From NCBI GenBank assembly GCA_016214425.1, contig JACRON010000189.1, forward strand, positions 1-20,170: DNA of 20,170 bases. Direction: 5' to 3'. The notes under the pieces were generated by a model. The model did not search any database. It worked only from the letters and a program-made list of their open reading frames with translations, and was not told the origin of the DNA. The stretch comes from Nitrospirota bacterium. GTDB lineage: Bacteria > Nitrospirota > CAKKRA01 > 9FT-COMBO-42-15. The translations under genes were made by a program, and so were the position numbers. Every line of letters begins with the position of its first letter. The first letter of the stretch is position 1. Of the stretch, positions 11,749 through 20,053 are shown piece after piece.

Positions 11749-12637
11749 CGATTATCTGAGTCCTGACGAAGGCCATATACACGGTATAAAAGACATCCTC
11801 TATACAAAGCAGACAAAGTATCAGCAGATGGAAATAATGCAGACCGGAAGTTACGGCCGCTGCCTTGTATTAGACGGCAAGATGCAGTCCACTGAAAAGG
11901 ATGAATTTATCTATCATGAAATATTAGTCCATCCTGCCCTGTTAACACACCCAAATCCAAAAAAGGTATTTATAGTGGGCGGCGGAGAAGGCGCCACCCT
12001 GCGTGAGGTTTTAAGGCATAAATCAGTAGAGCATGTCCTGATGGTAGACATAGACCAGGAGGTTGTAGAGGCGTGTAAAATACACCTTCCCGAATGGCAT
12101 CAGGGCTCTTTTGATGATAAGAGGGTAGAATTAAGATACCTTGACGCAAGGAAATACCTTGAGGAAACCGATGAGATCTACGATGTGATAATAATAGATA
12201 TTTCAGAGCCTGTTGAAGAAGGACCTGCTTATCTGCTTTATACAAAGGAATTCTACGGAATTGTAAATAAGCGGCTTAGCACTGAAGGAACAATCTCTTT
12301 GCAGGCAGGAACAACAGCGATGCACAGCCTGCTCTGCTTATCATCTGTTTATCAGACAATAAAAACAGCCTTTCCTATTGTATGCGTATATGAAGCATAT
12401 ATTCCTTCTTTCGGCCTGCCGTGGGGATTTGTAACAGCGTCCAAGAAGAATGACCCGATGAAATTTACAAAAGAAGAACTTGATAATGCAATAAAGAAAA
12501 GGATTAAGGGAACATTGCAGTATTATGATGGGGAGACACATATCTCAAGCTTTCATCTGGCTAAACATATAAGAAAGAACATGCAGGAGCATGACAAGAT
12601 TATTGAAGACAATGCCCCGATATTTACCTATCACTAA
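11720..12637 (+). CDS. speE: Aminopropyltransferase (spermidine synthase family)
   Basis: A 305-residue enzyme that transfers aminopropyl from decarboxylated SAM to a diamine or agmatine. The beta N-terminal domain (YQQMEIMQTGSYGRCLVLDG KMQSTEKDEFIYHE) and the Rossmann motifs are present: GGGEGATLRE (87-96), MVDIDQEVVE (108-117) and LDARKYL (141-147). The family's DxxDP motif reads DISEP (160-164): the second Asp, which helps bind the acceptor amine, is Glu. The following EEGPAYLLYTKEFY resembles thermospermine/agmatine-type members more than classical SpeE, so the acceptor may be agmatine or spermidine. It lies between speD (29-bp overlap) and a decarboxylase gene 6 bases downstream. Confidence 0.92.
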   Translation: MEPKSFKWFNDYLSPDEGHIHGIKDILYTKQTKYQQMEIMQTGSYGRCLVLDGKMQSTEKDEFIYHEILVHPALLTHPNPKKVFIVGGGEGATLREVLRHKSVEHVLMVDIDQEVVEACKIHLPEWHQGSFDDKRVELRYLDARKYLEETDEIYDVIIIDISEPVEEGPAYLLYTKEFYGIVNKRLSTEGTISLQAGTTAMHSLLCLSSVYQTIKTAFPIVCVYEAYIPSFGLPWGFVTASKKNDPMKFTKEELDNAIKKRIKGTLQYYDGETHISSFHLAKHIRKNMQEHDKIIEDNAPIFTYH

Positions 12638-12643
12638 GACCAG

Positions 12644-14107
12644 ATGAATAATGACGAACAATTAAGAACGCCTCTTTTTGATGCAATGGTTCAGCTTGCG
12701 GAGAGCAAGAAGATCTCTTTTCACACGCCAGGGCACAAAAGCGGAAAAGGCATATCAACACGTTTCAGAAAATTTGTAGGAAACAAGATATTCGCCATTG
12801 ACTTAACAACCCTTGATGAAGTAGACTCCCTTCAAAAACCAAAAGGCGTTATAAAAGAGGCGCAGGCCCTTGCTGCAAAGGCTTATGGCGCAGACCGTTC
12901 ATACTTTCTTGTAAACGGCACATCAGTCGGCAACCATGCAATGATTCTGACTGCCTGCGACCCGAATACAAAGGTAATTGTCTCAAGAAACGCACATAAA
13001 TCTGTCATTGCGGGCCTGATACTAATTGGCGCAGAGCCAATATTTGTAAAGCCAACGGTAGATTCCCAGTTAAAGCTCACCTTAAATGTCACATTTGAAG
13101 ATATTAAAAAAACCATAGACAGCAATCCTGATGCGAAGGTGCTCTTTTTAACTAGCCCGAATTATTACGGTGTATGTGTTGACTTAAAAAAAATAATCTC
13201 CTATGCGCATGAAAAAGGCCTTACAGTGCTCATTGACGAAGCACACGGCCCTCACCTTAAATTCCATAAGGAGCTTCCTGTATCAGCATTAGAGGCAGGG
13301 GTGGATATATGTGTTCAGAGCACGCATAAGATAATAGGCGGAATGACACAGGCATCCATGCTCCATGCAAGGGGAGAAAGGGTAAATCTCAACATCCTTA
13401 CAAACATACTCAAATTAGTCCAGACAACAAGTCCGTCGTATATACTTATGGCATCTTTGGACTTAGCAAGGATGCAGATAGCAACAGAAGGTGAAAAGCT
13501 CCTTTCAAAGACAATAAAGCTTGCAGAAGAGGCAAGAACTAAGATAAATAAGATTCCCGGCATCACCTGTTTTGGCAAAGAGATTATAAGCAGATATAAC
13601 CTTGGAGACTTAGATATTACCAAATTAACCATTACTGTAAAGGATATCGGCCTTACAGGCTATCAGGTGTCCCATCTACTTAATACAAAATATGACATAC
13701 AGGTTGAAATGGCTGACCCATTTCACATACTTGTTATTGTCAGCATCGGAGACAGAAGGGATGATTTAAAAAGGCTTGTTTCAGCCTTAGAAGAAATAGC
13801 ATTGACTGAAAACCAGCTTAAGCTTACATCCATAGACGATATACAGCTTCCTGTGTTTGACAATAAGGTGGCAATGACGCCAAGAGAGGCATTCTTTGAC
13901 AAAAACAGATTTGTCACCATAAATGAGTCTGCAGGCAGGATATGCTCGGAAATCATTACTGTTTATCCCCCTGGCATCCCTATTCTTGTGCCCGGAGAAA
14001 TCATATCTGAAGAAATGGTTGATTATCTAAAGAGGATGATAGACTTAGGCGCTACTATTGACGGCCTGAACGAGGACAACACGCATATAGGAATTGTGGA
14101 CAGGTAG
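12644..14107 (+). CDS. speA: Orn/Lys/Arg decarboxylase family (likely arginine decarboxylase)
   Basis: A 487-residue fold-type I PLP enzyme, the normal length for the Bacillus SpeA-type group. Motifs: SFHTPGHKSGKG (25-36), NGTSVGNHAMI (91-101), SRNAHKSV (114-121), VLIDEAHGPHL (195-205, Asp198 contacts the PLP ring nitrogen) and STHKIIGGMTQ with Lys229 as the Schiff-base lysine. The C-terminal domain has YPPGIPILVPGE (about residues 443-454), typical of this family. Placed after speD and speE, it probably makes agmatine from arginine; lysine or ornithine cannot be excluded by sequence. Only 6 bases separate it from speE, and there is no clear Shine-Dalgarno, suggesting coupled translation. No agmatinase gene follows. 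Confidence 0.9.
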   Translation: MNNDEQLRTPLFDAMVQLAESKKISFHTPGHKSGKGISTRFRKFVGNKIFAIDLTTLDEVDSLQKPKGVIKEAQALAAKAYGADRSYFLVNGTSVGNHAMILTACDPNTKVIVSRNAHKSVIAGLILIGAEPIFVKPTVDSQLKLTLNVTFEDIKKTIDSNPDAKVLFLTSPNYYGVCVDLKKIISYAHEKGLTVLIDEAHGPHLKFHKELPVSALEAGVDICVQSTHKIIGGMTQASMLHARGERVNLNILTNILKLVQTTSPSYILMASLDLARMQIATEGEKLLSKTIKLAEEARTKINKIPGITCFGKEIISRYNLGDLDITKLTITVKDIGLTGYQVSHLLNTKYDIQVEMADPFHILVIVSIGDRRDDLKRLVSALEEIALTENQLKLTSIDDIQLPVFDNKVAMTPREAFFDKNRFVTINESAGRICSEIITVYPPGIPILVPGEIISEEMVDYLKRMIDLGATIDGLNEDNTHIGIVDR

Positions 14108-14131
14108 AAGCTTGTGGTTGCACTTTTATAT

Positions 14132-14338
14132 TCATACGGCATAACTAAGAATTTCTACCTCTACATTCTTATCAATATTATCTACCTTCTTCATAACACT
14201 GTCTTCAATCAAGTACTCATTGCAATTCTGGCATTGTAAAAGAGGTAGATTTTTGATCATTTTAATCTCTCTCTCCGCTTTGCCTCTTTGTAAAGTGTAT
14301 TTTTTAGGTCTGAATCCATTTCTCTTCGTTTCTTTCTG
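14132..14338 (-). pseudogene. Truncated YgiT-type zinc-finger antitoxin remnant
   Basis: A 42-codon frame from an ATG at 14260 reads MIKNLPLLQCQNCNEYLIED SVMKKVDNIDKNVEVEILSY AV. This is the C-terminal part of a YgiT/MqsA-type zinc-finger protein: LPLLQCxNCxEYLIEDxVMKKV is highly characteristic. The N-terminal CxxC knuckle is missing. The same frame is open upstream (KKYTLQRGKAEREIK) to the TAG stop of the CDF gene at 14339-14341, so the break lies where the CDF gene begins or ends. Intact homologues pair with small RelE/MqsR-like toxins; none is seen here. Remnant status is inferred from the missing half. Confidence 0.75.
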
Positions 14339-15364
14339 CTAATGCGAATGAGCAGGTAAATCTCCGTGTGCGTGTTCAGTGATGCAATGATGTTCCTCAC
14401 CTGATGCGTTCACAGGATCAATATGGATGGTGGCATTGGAAAGATATTGTAAATGATGTAATAGCTGGTGACGGACATCTGTGGCTATCTCGTGTGCTTC
14501 CTCAACGGAAAGCTCTGGACTTACGGCTATATTTACCTCCGCATGAAGTCGGTGGCCAAGCCATCTTACCCGCACTTCAGAGACATTGCAAACCCCTTGG
14601 GTGTGATTCACAGCATGTTTAATTTCATCAATAACCTCTGGGTCTACCCCGTCGAGTAAGCGGGTGAAAATAGACTTGCCAGATTCCCATACAATTCGGA
14701 AGATTGCAGCAGTAATAAGAAGACCGACAATAGGGTCAGCTAATGGATAGCCCAGCCAAACTCCGACTGCGCCGAAAAGCACCGCCAGACTGGTCAGACC
14801 GTCTACACGGGCATGATGACCATCAGCAATGAGTGCAGCGCTGCCGATCTCTTTGCCGACCTTGATGCGAAATTGAGCCACAGCCTCATTGCCGAGGAAA
14901 CCAACTACCGAAGCTACAATTACTGCCCATAGATGCATCACAGACTGTGGGTGAAACAGGCGATCAAGGGATTCATAGCCGGCAACGATGGCGCTAAACA
15001 GGATAGTGAATACGATTGATACGCCAGCCAAGTCCTCAACCCGGCCGTAGCCATAGGTAAATCGTTTGGTCGGTTTTCTTCGTGCAAACCTAAAAGCAAT
15101 CCACAATGGGATAGCAGTAGCGGCATCGCCGAAGTTATGAATCGTATCAGCAAGAAGGGCTACGCTTCCAGAAAAAAAGACGATAACAACTTGAAAAAGG
15201 GCGGTAGCAAGCAATCCTAAAAGTGACCATTTGAGCGCCCAAATTCCCCGCTGAGTGGTAAAAAGAGATGAGTCTATGGCGCCGTGCGTATGGACATGAG
15301 CATCGTGTTGGTTTTTATGTTCATAAGACTGTTTGTTCTTTTGGGAATTTCTATGACCAAACAT
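14339..15364 (-). CDS. Cation diffusion facilitator (Zn/Co/Cd efflux type)
   Basis: A protein of about 341 residues. The ATG at 15364 is preferred because a promoter and operator lie in the longer frame to 15472. The His-rich N-terminus (EHKNQHDAHVHTHG) and C-terminus (EEHHCITEHAHGDLPAHSH) flank six membrane helices. The transport site is complete: HNFGD (His76, Asp80) in TM2 and HARVD (His184, Asp188) in TM5, the HD-HD arrangement of Zn2+-type CDFs. A cytoplasmic domain VCNVSEVRVRWLGHRLHAEV and VEEAHEIATDVRHQLLHHL follows. It exports metal from the cytoplasm in exchange for protons. Arginine is often CGN, whereas neighbouring genes use AGA/AGG, suggesting horizontal gain. The start ribosome-binding site is weak (AGAAAG). 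Confidence 0.9.
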   Translation of the reverse strand: MFGHRNSQKNKQSYEHKNQHDAHVHTHGAIDSSLFTTQRGIWALKWSLLGLLATALFQVVIVFFSGSVALLADTIHNFGDAATAIPLWIAFRFARRKPTKRFTYGYGRVEDLAGVSIVFTILFSAIVAGYESLDRLFHPQSVMHLWAVIVASVVGFLGNEAVAQFRIKVGKEIGSAALIADGHHARVDGLTSLAVLFGAVGVWLGYPLADPIVGLLITAAIFRIVWESGKSIFTRLLDGVDPEVIDEIKHAVNHTQGVCNVSEVRVRWLGHRLHAEVNIAVSPELSVEEAHEIATDVRHQLLHHLQYLSNATIHIDPVNASGEEHHCITEHAHGDLPAHSH

Positions 15365-15408
15365 ATTATATCTTTCTAAAATATCTCCTTCCTTTGTTTT
15401 AAATATGG

Positions 15409-15457
15409 TTAAGTAAGCCTTACTAAACATAGTAAAAGAAATTTTTATTACTGTCAA
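15409..15457 (-). promoter_or_regulatory. Promoter and DtxR-like operator of the CDF gene
   Basis: Minus-strand TTGACA (15457-15452) and TACTAT (15434-15429) are 17 bases apart. Just downstream, over the expected transcript start, is the inverted repeat TTAGTAAGGCTTACTTAA (15426-15409). Against the DtxR/IdeR consensus TTAGGTTAGGCTAACCTAA, the 19-mer ending here matches at 14 of 19 positions by eye. A metal-sensing DtxR/MntR-type regulator would suit a metal exporter, but this is inference. Confidence 0.6.
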
Positions 15458-15483
15458 ATAATTTCTTAGCATTGGAGGGCAAA

Positions 15484-16440
15484 TCAGTTCACCAGCCTTG
15501 ACACCGGCACAACCTCAATCCCGTTTGACTTTAATGCAGGCAGCATCTTTTCCAATGCTGCAATGGTCTCAGGCCTTGGATGGCCTATGCCGATTGCAAC
15601 ACCGTTCTTTTTGGCTGTGTTGATAAGAAGCTCTATCTGTTTTATTACCTCCTCCTCATCTTCAATATCATCAAGGAATATATTCCTCTCTGCTGACTTT
15701 AAGCCGAGCTTCTTTGCCACATCATAGGCAACTGTCTTTGAGGTTGTACGGCTGTCTACAAAAAAGAGGCCATTTCTCTTTATCTCGCCGAGGATAATTG
15801 CCATAGCCTTTCTGTCCTGCGTTAAAAATGAACCCATATGATTATTTACCCCAATAGCGCCAGGAACAGATTTCAAATCATGCTCAAGCTGTTTTAACAT
15901 CTCATTCGGCGTCATTTCAGACACGATGAAGCCTTCACCTTTAACCTTTTCATTATCCTCTGGCTCCATGGGGAGGTGAAGCAGGAGATCATATTTCCTC
16001 TTCCTCACCTCTTTTGATATATAAATAGAATTGTCCTGATGCGGAAGAACTGAAAACGAAAAGGGTATCTCTAACTTAACGAATTTATTAAATGCATCTC
16101 TGTTGTTGCCAAGGTCATCTATAACAATAGCAATCTTTGCAGAAGCTCCTTTTCCCCTTATCTTAGTCCTCTCCCCAGAGGGGAAGGGTTTTTCCGCAGG
16201 AGGGACTTTTGACGGCGACTCTTTTTTAGGCGGTTCAACATGGGGCAATAAAGGCTCTTCTTTTTTTGTAACTATGGTTGTAGAAGGTGACTTCTTTTCT
16301 TTCTGGAGATATAATAGAATGCCTGCGCTGAATAATATAAGGACTAAAAGAATGGAGATTGCATGCCATCGCTTTATCTTTGGCCTTCGTATCTTCCATT
16401 TCTTTTTTGTTTTCCTTTTTGATGCGGGTCTTTTTGCCAT
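15484..16440 (-). CDS. YibQ-type divergent polysaccharide deacetylase
   Basis: A 318-residue protein: a basic N-terminus, one membrane helix (about 26-45), a Pro/Lys/Glu-rich linker (50-100), then a PF04748 domain. The domain shows KIAIVIDDLGNN (Asp108-Asp109), FSVLPHQD, DLLLHLPMEPE (His155), GVNNHMGS (His201), FFVDSRTTS (Asp229) and GIGHPRPETIAAL (His287), all marks of the YibQ group, thought to act on cell-wall or envelope polysaccharide in the periplasm. Residues 84-98 (KPFPSGERTKIRGKG) are encoded by a copy of the dispersed palindrome at 16154-16188, inserted in frame in the linker. The start ATG overlaps the TPR gene stop (TAATG), so the genes are coupled. Confidence 0.9.
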   Translation of the reverse strand: MAKRPASKRKTKKKWKIRRPKIKRWHAISILLVLILFSAGILLYLQKEKKSPSTTIVTKKEEPLLPHVEPPKKESPSKVPPAEKPFPSGERTKIRGKGASAKIAIVIDDLGNNRDAFNKFVKLEIPFSFSVLPHQDNSIYISKEVRKRKYDLLLHLPMEPEDNEKVKGEGFIVSEMTPNEMLKQLEHDLKSVPGAIGVNNHMGSFLTQDRKAMAIILGEIKRNGLFFVDSRTTSKTVAYDVAKKLGLKSAERNIFLDDIEDEEEVIKQIELLINTAKKNGVAIGIGHPRPETIAALEKMLPALKSNGIEVVPVSRLVN

Positions 16441-17201
16441 TATTTCTTATTCGCCTGAAGATTATTCAGATGTTTCTTTATCCGCTCGCGGAGGCCTTTG
16501 TCTCCATCAGGAAGGAGTTTCAAGTACATTTTATAGTGGCTCTTTGCATCTTCTATCCTGCCCAGCCTCTCCAGCGTAACAGCATAATTAAGATGGGAAA
16601 CCGCATTATTAGGCCCTGTATCAACCGCCTTTTTTAAAAGCTCTTCTGCCTCTGTGTGCTTGCCTTCATAATCGTAAAGCACTGCAAGATTGTTCATTGC
16701 ATCAACATATTTTGGCTCTATCCTTAATGCCTCTTTGTATTCTTTCTCTGCCTCTTTATATCTGCCGCTCTCTTTATATACCAAACCAAGATTGTTATGT
16801 GCAGATGCCATATCAGGCTTTAAGGATATTGCCATAAGAAGCTCTGCCATTGCCTCTGCAAGCCTCTTTTCTTTATATAGCTCCAATGCCCTTTTATGAT
16901 GATTAACAGCGTCTCTTTCTGAATCAGCAGAAGATGGCTGGGATGGCTGCGGTTGGGCTGTCTGCGCTGAAGGAAGAGCAGTCTCAGCAACAGGTTTTTG
17001 AATGCCCTTGCCTTTGTATAATGGCAGCCTTCCCTTTAAAAGAAATAAGGCAAGGGCAAGAATAATAATTACTGCGCCAATAATAACAAGAATGTTGTTG
17101 CTGCGGCTCTTGTCTAAAAAGACAACCCTCTTTCCTGTCTGTGCATTATCTTTCCCGCTCTCTTTTGACGCCTTTTTTAATGCCTCATTAACAATGCTCA
17201 T
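16440..17201 (-). CDS. Membrane-anchored TPR protein
   Basis: A 253-residue protein. The N-terminus MSIVNEALKKASKESGKDNA resembles the cytoplasmic start of GspB/secretion-type proteins (MSIxNEALKKA). One membrane helix (about 36-55, NILVIIGAVIIILALALFLL), then a Pro/Gln/Ser linker and at least four TPR units follow, e.g. ALELYKEKRLAEAMAELLMA, ASAHNNLGLVYKESGRYKEA, VDAMNNLAVLYDYEGKHTEA and AVSHLNYAVTLERLGRIEDA. It probably scaffolds an envelope assembly from the periplasmic side. It is coupled to yibQ by a TAATG overlap. The ribosome-binding site is poor (GGAG 14 bases away). Confidence 0.82.
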   Translation of the reverse strand: MSIVNEALKKASKESGKDNAQTGKRVVFLDKSRSNNILVIIGAVIIILALALFLLKGRLPLYKGKGIQKPVAETALPSAQTAQPQPSQPSSADSERDAVNHHKRALELYKEKRLAEAMAELLMAISLKPDMASAHNNLGLVYKESGRYKEAEKEYKEALRIEPKYVDAMNNLAVLYDYEGKHTEAEELLKKAVDTGPNNAVSHLNYAVTLERLGRIEDAKSHYKMYLKLLPDGDKGLRERIKKHLNNLQANKK

Positions 17202-17260
17202 TTTTATACGCTCTGCTCCATCTTCAATTCAACACCCTTCCTTTGTTGCAAAGATGCTTT

Positions 17261-17296
17261 CCCTCTCCCCTATGGGGAGAGGGTTAGGGTGAGGGG
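17261..17296. repeat. Dispersed CCCTCTCCCC...GAGGGG palindrome
   Basis: CCCTCTCCCCTATGGGGAGA followed by GGGTTAGGGTGAGGGG, nearly the same as 3754-3789. It lies between the TPR gene and the foldback at 17314. Confidence 0.75.
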
Positions 17297-17313
17297 TATT
17301 TCCACAAAACAAA

Positions 17314-17440
17314 AGCCAGTAACCAACCAATAATTGGGGTCAAGGAACCGAGGGGTCAAGGGGTCAAGCGAAATTAAACACTTGAACCCCCGAACCCTTG
17401 AAACCTTGAATCCTTTCAATATTGCGTATGACTACTGGCT
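17314..17440. repeat. 127-bp foldback (MITE-like) element
   Basis: Outer ends AGCCAGTA (17314-17321) and TACTGGCT (17433-17440) are exact inverted repeats. Inside, a TCAAGG/GGGGTCAAG-rich arm pairs with a CTTGAACCCCCGAACCCTTG arm around CGAAATTAAACA. There is no ORF and no recognised target duplication. It resembles non-autonomous foldback repeats scattered in related genomes. Confidence 0.7.
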
Positions 17441-17449
17441 AAGAATTAA

Positions 17450-17469
17450 GGGCGTATAGCCATACGCCC
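17450..17469 (-). terminator. Hairpin behind clpC
   Basis: GGGCGTAT-GGCT-ATACGCCC on the minus strand, 8-bp stem and 4-base loop, followed by TTAATTCTT and beginning about 10 bases after the clpC stop. It probably terminates clpC transcription; the adjacent CCCCTAC also matches the ends of the palindrome at 8535-8562. Confidence 0.65.
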
Positions 17470-17479
17470 CTACATTTTT

Positions 17480-19912
17480 TTATGCCCCTGCCATTACCTC
17501 GTCTTCTACAAAGGCAGGGAGGCCTTCTTTCATTATAACCTTTATCTTCCTTGCTTCCTTAAAACTTCCCTTTATAATCTCTTCTGAAAGCCTGTCGCCG
17601 ATATTCTTCTGTATTACCCTTCTCATTGGTCTTGCGCCATATGAGGGTTGATAACCCTCTTTAATCAGCCACTTCTTTGTCTCCTGAGCAAGCTCTATGC
17701 TTATCCCTTTTTCAACAAGCTGCAAATTCAATTCATCTATAAATTTATCTACAATCATTAACAGATGCTTCTTTGAAAGCTGATGGAATATTACAACCTC
17801 ATCAAGCCTGTTTAGAAATTCAGGATTAAAGGTGCGCTTCAGCTCGCTGCTAATATCGTCCTTCATCCTCTCATAAGCATCCTGTTCTGATGCTGCCTGG
17901 AATCCAAAGGTTGTTGCCTTGTCTATTAATCTTGCGCCGATATTTGATGTCATTATCAGCACCGTATTTCTGAAATCCACCTTTCTGCCAAAGCTGTCTG
18001 TCAGACTGCCGTTATCAAGCACCTGCAGGAGCATATTAAAGATATCGGGATGAGCCTTCTCTATCTCGTCAAAAAGAACTACTGAATACGGCCTTCTCCT
18101 GACCTTCTCTGTAAGCTGTCCGCCCTCCTCGTACCCAACATAGCCCGGAGGCGCTCCAATCAGCCTTGAGCTGCTGAACTTCTCCATGTATTCTGACATA
18201 TCAATGCGGATTAATGCATTCTCATCATCAAACATAAACTCTGCTAATGCCTTTGCAAGCTCTGTCTTTCCAACGCCTGTTGGGCCAAGGAATATAAAAG
18301 AGCCAATCGGCCTTTTAGTCCCTTTTATTCCTGCCCTTGAACGTCTTATTGCCTTTGACATTACTGCAATTGCCTCGTCCTGGCCTATTATCCTCTTATG
18401 GAGCTCTTCTTCCATGTGAAGGAGCCTCTTTGACTCCTCTTCTTCAAGTTTAAAGAGCGGCACGCCTGTAATCTTAGAAACTATGTAGGCAACATCCTCC
18501 TCTGTTATAATCGGCCTCATCTTTTCCTGAACAGACTTCCAGTCCTTTTTTGTATCATCAATAAGCCTTCCAAGCCTCTCCTCATCCTCTCTGAACTTTG
18601 CTGCCCTTTCAAAATCCTGAAGCTTAATTGAAAGGCACTTTTCCTTTGTAATCTGCTTCAGGCCGTTCTCCATCTCCTTTAATTCCTTTGGCAGGTTATA
18701 GGTCTTAAGCTTTGCCCTTGAACCAGCCTCATCAATTACATCTATTGCCTTGTCAGGAAGGTGCCTGTCTGTTATATATCTGTCTGACAGCCTTACTGCT
18801 GCATCTATTGCCTTGTCTATTATCTCAACACCGTGGTGCAGCTCATATCTCTCCCTCAGACCTTCTATTATCTTTATGGTCTCGTCAATGCTCGGCGCAT
18901 TTACATAAACAGGCTGGAACCTCCTCTTTAAAGCGCCATCCTTTTCAATATATTTTCTGAATTCATCAAGGGTTGTTGCGCCCACGCACTGTATCTCGCC
19001 CCTTGACAGAGCAGGCTTTAACATATTTGATGCATCAATTGAACCCTCTGCAGCGCCTGCGCCAACGAGTGTGTGAAGCTCATCAATGAATATAATAATA
19101 TTGCCGTTTATAACAATCTCCTTCATCACAATCTTTAAACGTTCCTCAAACTGCCCCCTGTATTTTGTCCCGGCAACAAGAGCTCCTAAGTCAAGGGCAA
19201 TAACCCTGCGGTTTAAAAGATTCTCAGGCACCTCAGAGCCTACTATCCTCTGTGCAAGGCCCTCTACAATTGCAGTCTTGCCAACGCCTGCCTCGCCGAT
19301 TAATATAGGATTATTCTTTGTGCGCCTTGTTAATATCTGGAGGACCCTTTCTATCTCATCATTCCTTCCAATAACAGGGTCAAGCCTCCCTTCCGACGCA
19401 AGCCTTGTCAAGTCCCTTCCAAATTCATCTAAGGCAGGTGTATTGCTCTTTTTATCCTTTTCCTTTGTTGTACTTAGTCTGCGTAAAAGATTAATTGTAA
19501 GCTGTCTTGCTGCAAGGAGATTAGCGCCGAGGCTTCTTAATATCTTTCCTCCTATGCCCTCCTCTTCACGAAGAACGCCGAGAAGGAGGTGTTCGCTTCC
19601 AATATAATTGTGCCCGAGGAGCCTTGCCTCCTCAACTGCATATTCTATAACCCTTTTTACGCGGGGTGTGAATGGTATTTCGCCGAAGGTTAGCGTGTTG
19701 CCGCTTCCGGGAAGGTTTCTTTCTATCTCAAGCCTGATTTGTTCAGGTGAAAGGCCCATCTTTTTCAGGACAGCTAAGGCAATGCCGTCGCCTTCCCTAA
19801 GGATGCCGAGGGCAATATGCTCTGTGCCAAGGTAGTCATTCTGGTGCCTTTCTGCCTCTTCCCTGGCAAGGATTATTATCTTCCGTCCTTTGTCTGTGAA
19901 CCTTTCAAACAT
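17480..19912 (-). CDS. clpC: ClpC-type AAA+ unfoldase/chaperone
   Basis: An 810-residue Clp/Hsp100 ATPase that unfolds proteins for the ClpP protease. Order: a Clp N domain with two repeats (MFERFTDKGRKIIILAREEA, then FTPRVKRVIEYAVEEARLLG); AAA-1 with Walker A GEAGVGKT (206-213) and Walker B IIIFIDELH (272-280); a UVR-type middle segment (LQDFERAAKFREDEERLGRL, 431-450); AAA-2 with Walker A GPTGVGKT (543-550) and VVLFDEIEKAHPD; and the C-terminal D2 region ending RRVIQKNIGDRLSEEII. The UVR middle domain distinguishes ClpC from ClpA/ClpB. It starts at 19912 with GAGG 7 bases upstream. No mcsA/mcsB or ctsR gene is near, so regulation differs from Bacillus. Fully intact. Confidence 0.97.
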   Translation of the reverse strand: MFERFTDKGRKIIILAREEAERHQNDYLGTEHIALGILREGDGIALAVLKKMGLSPEQIRLEIERNLPGSGNTLTFGEIPFTPRVKRVIEYAVEEARLLGHNYIGSEHLLLGVLREEEGIGGKILRSLGANLLAARQLTINLLRRLSTTKEKDKKSNTPALDEFGRDLTRLASEGRLDPVIGRNDEIERVLQILTRRTKNNPILIGEAGVGKTAIVEGLAQRIVGSEVPENLLNRRVIALDLGALVAGTKYRGQFEERLKIVMKEIVINGNIIIFIDELHTLVGAGAAEGSIDASNMLKPALSRGEIQCVGATTLDEFRKYIEKDGALKRRFQPVYVNAPSIDETIKIIEGLRERYELHHGVEIIDKAIDAAVRLSDRYITDRHLPDKAIDVIDEAGSRAKLKTYNLPKELKEMENGLKQITKEKCLSIKLQDFERAAKFREDEERLGRLIDDTKKDWKSVQEKMRPIITEEDVAYIVSKITGVPLFKLEEEESKRLLHMEEELHKRIIGQDEAIAVMSKAIRRSRAGIKGTKRPIGSFIFLGPTGVGKTELAKALAEFMFDDENALIRIDMSEYMEKFSSSRLIGAPPGYVGYEEGGQLTEKVRRRPYSVVLFDEIEKAHPDIFNMLLQVLDNGSLTDSFGRKVDFRNTVLIMTSNIGARLIDKATTFGFQAASEQDAYERMKDDISSELKRTFNPEFLNRLDEVVIFHQLSKKHLLMIVDKFIDELNLQLVEKGISIELAQETKKWLIKEGYQPSYGARPMRRVIQKNIGDRLSEEIIKGSFKEARKIKVIMKEGLPAFVEDEVMAGA

Positions 19913-20000
19913 CCATCTTCCTCAATAGATAGTGATTTTATTTATTATTTCAATACATTATAACATTGCTTTACTTCATCCTCATTGCCTTTTTAATATT

Positions 20001-20029
20001 ATTCTACCTATTGGCTGATTGATTGTCAA
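20001..20029 (-). promoter_or_regulatory. Sigma-70 promoter of clpC
   Basis: Minus-strand TTGACA (20029-20024) and TAGAAT (20006-20001) with a 17-base spacer. Transcription would start about 85 bases before the clpC ATG. Confidence 0.75.
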
Positions 20030-20053
20030 GGGCTTTTTAAGCATAAAAAATCT

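Noticed and set aside
12883..13956. Several minus-strand open frames inside the decarboxylase gene
   Set aside because: They are opposite-strand shadows of a well-supported PLP enzyme.
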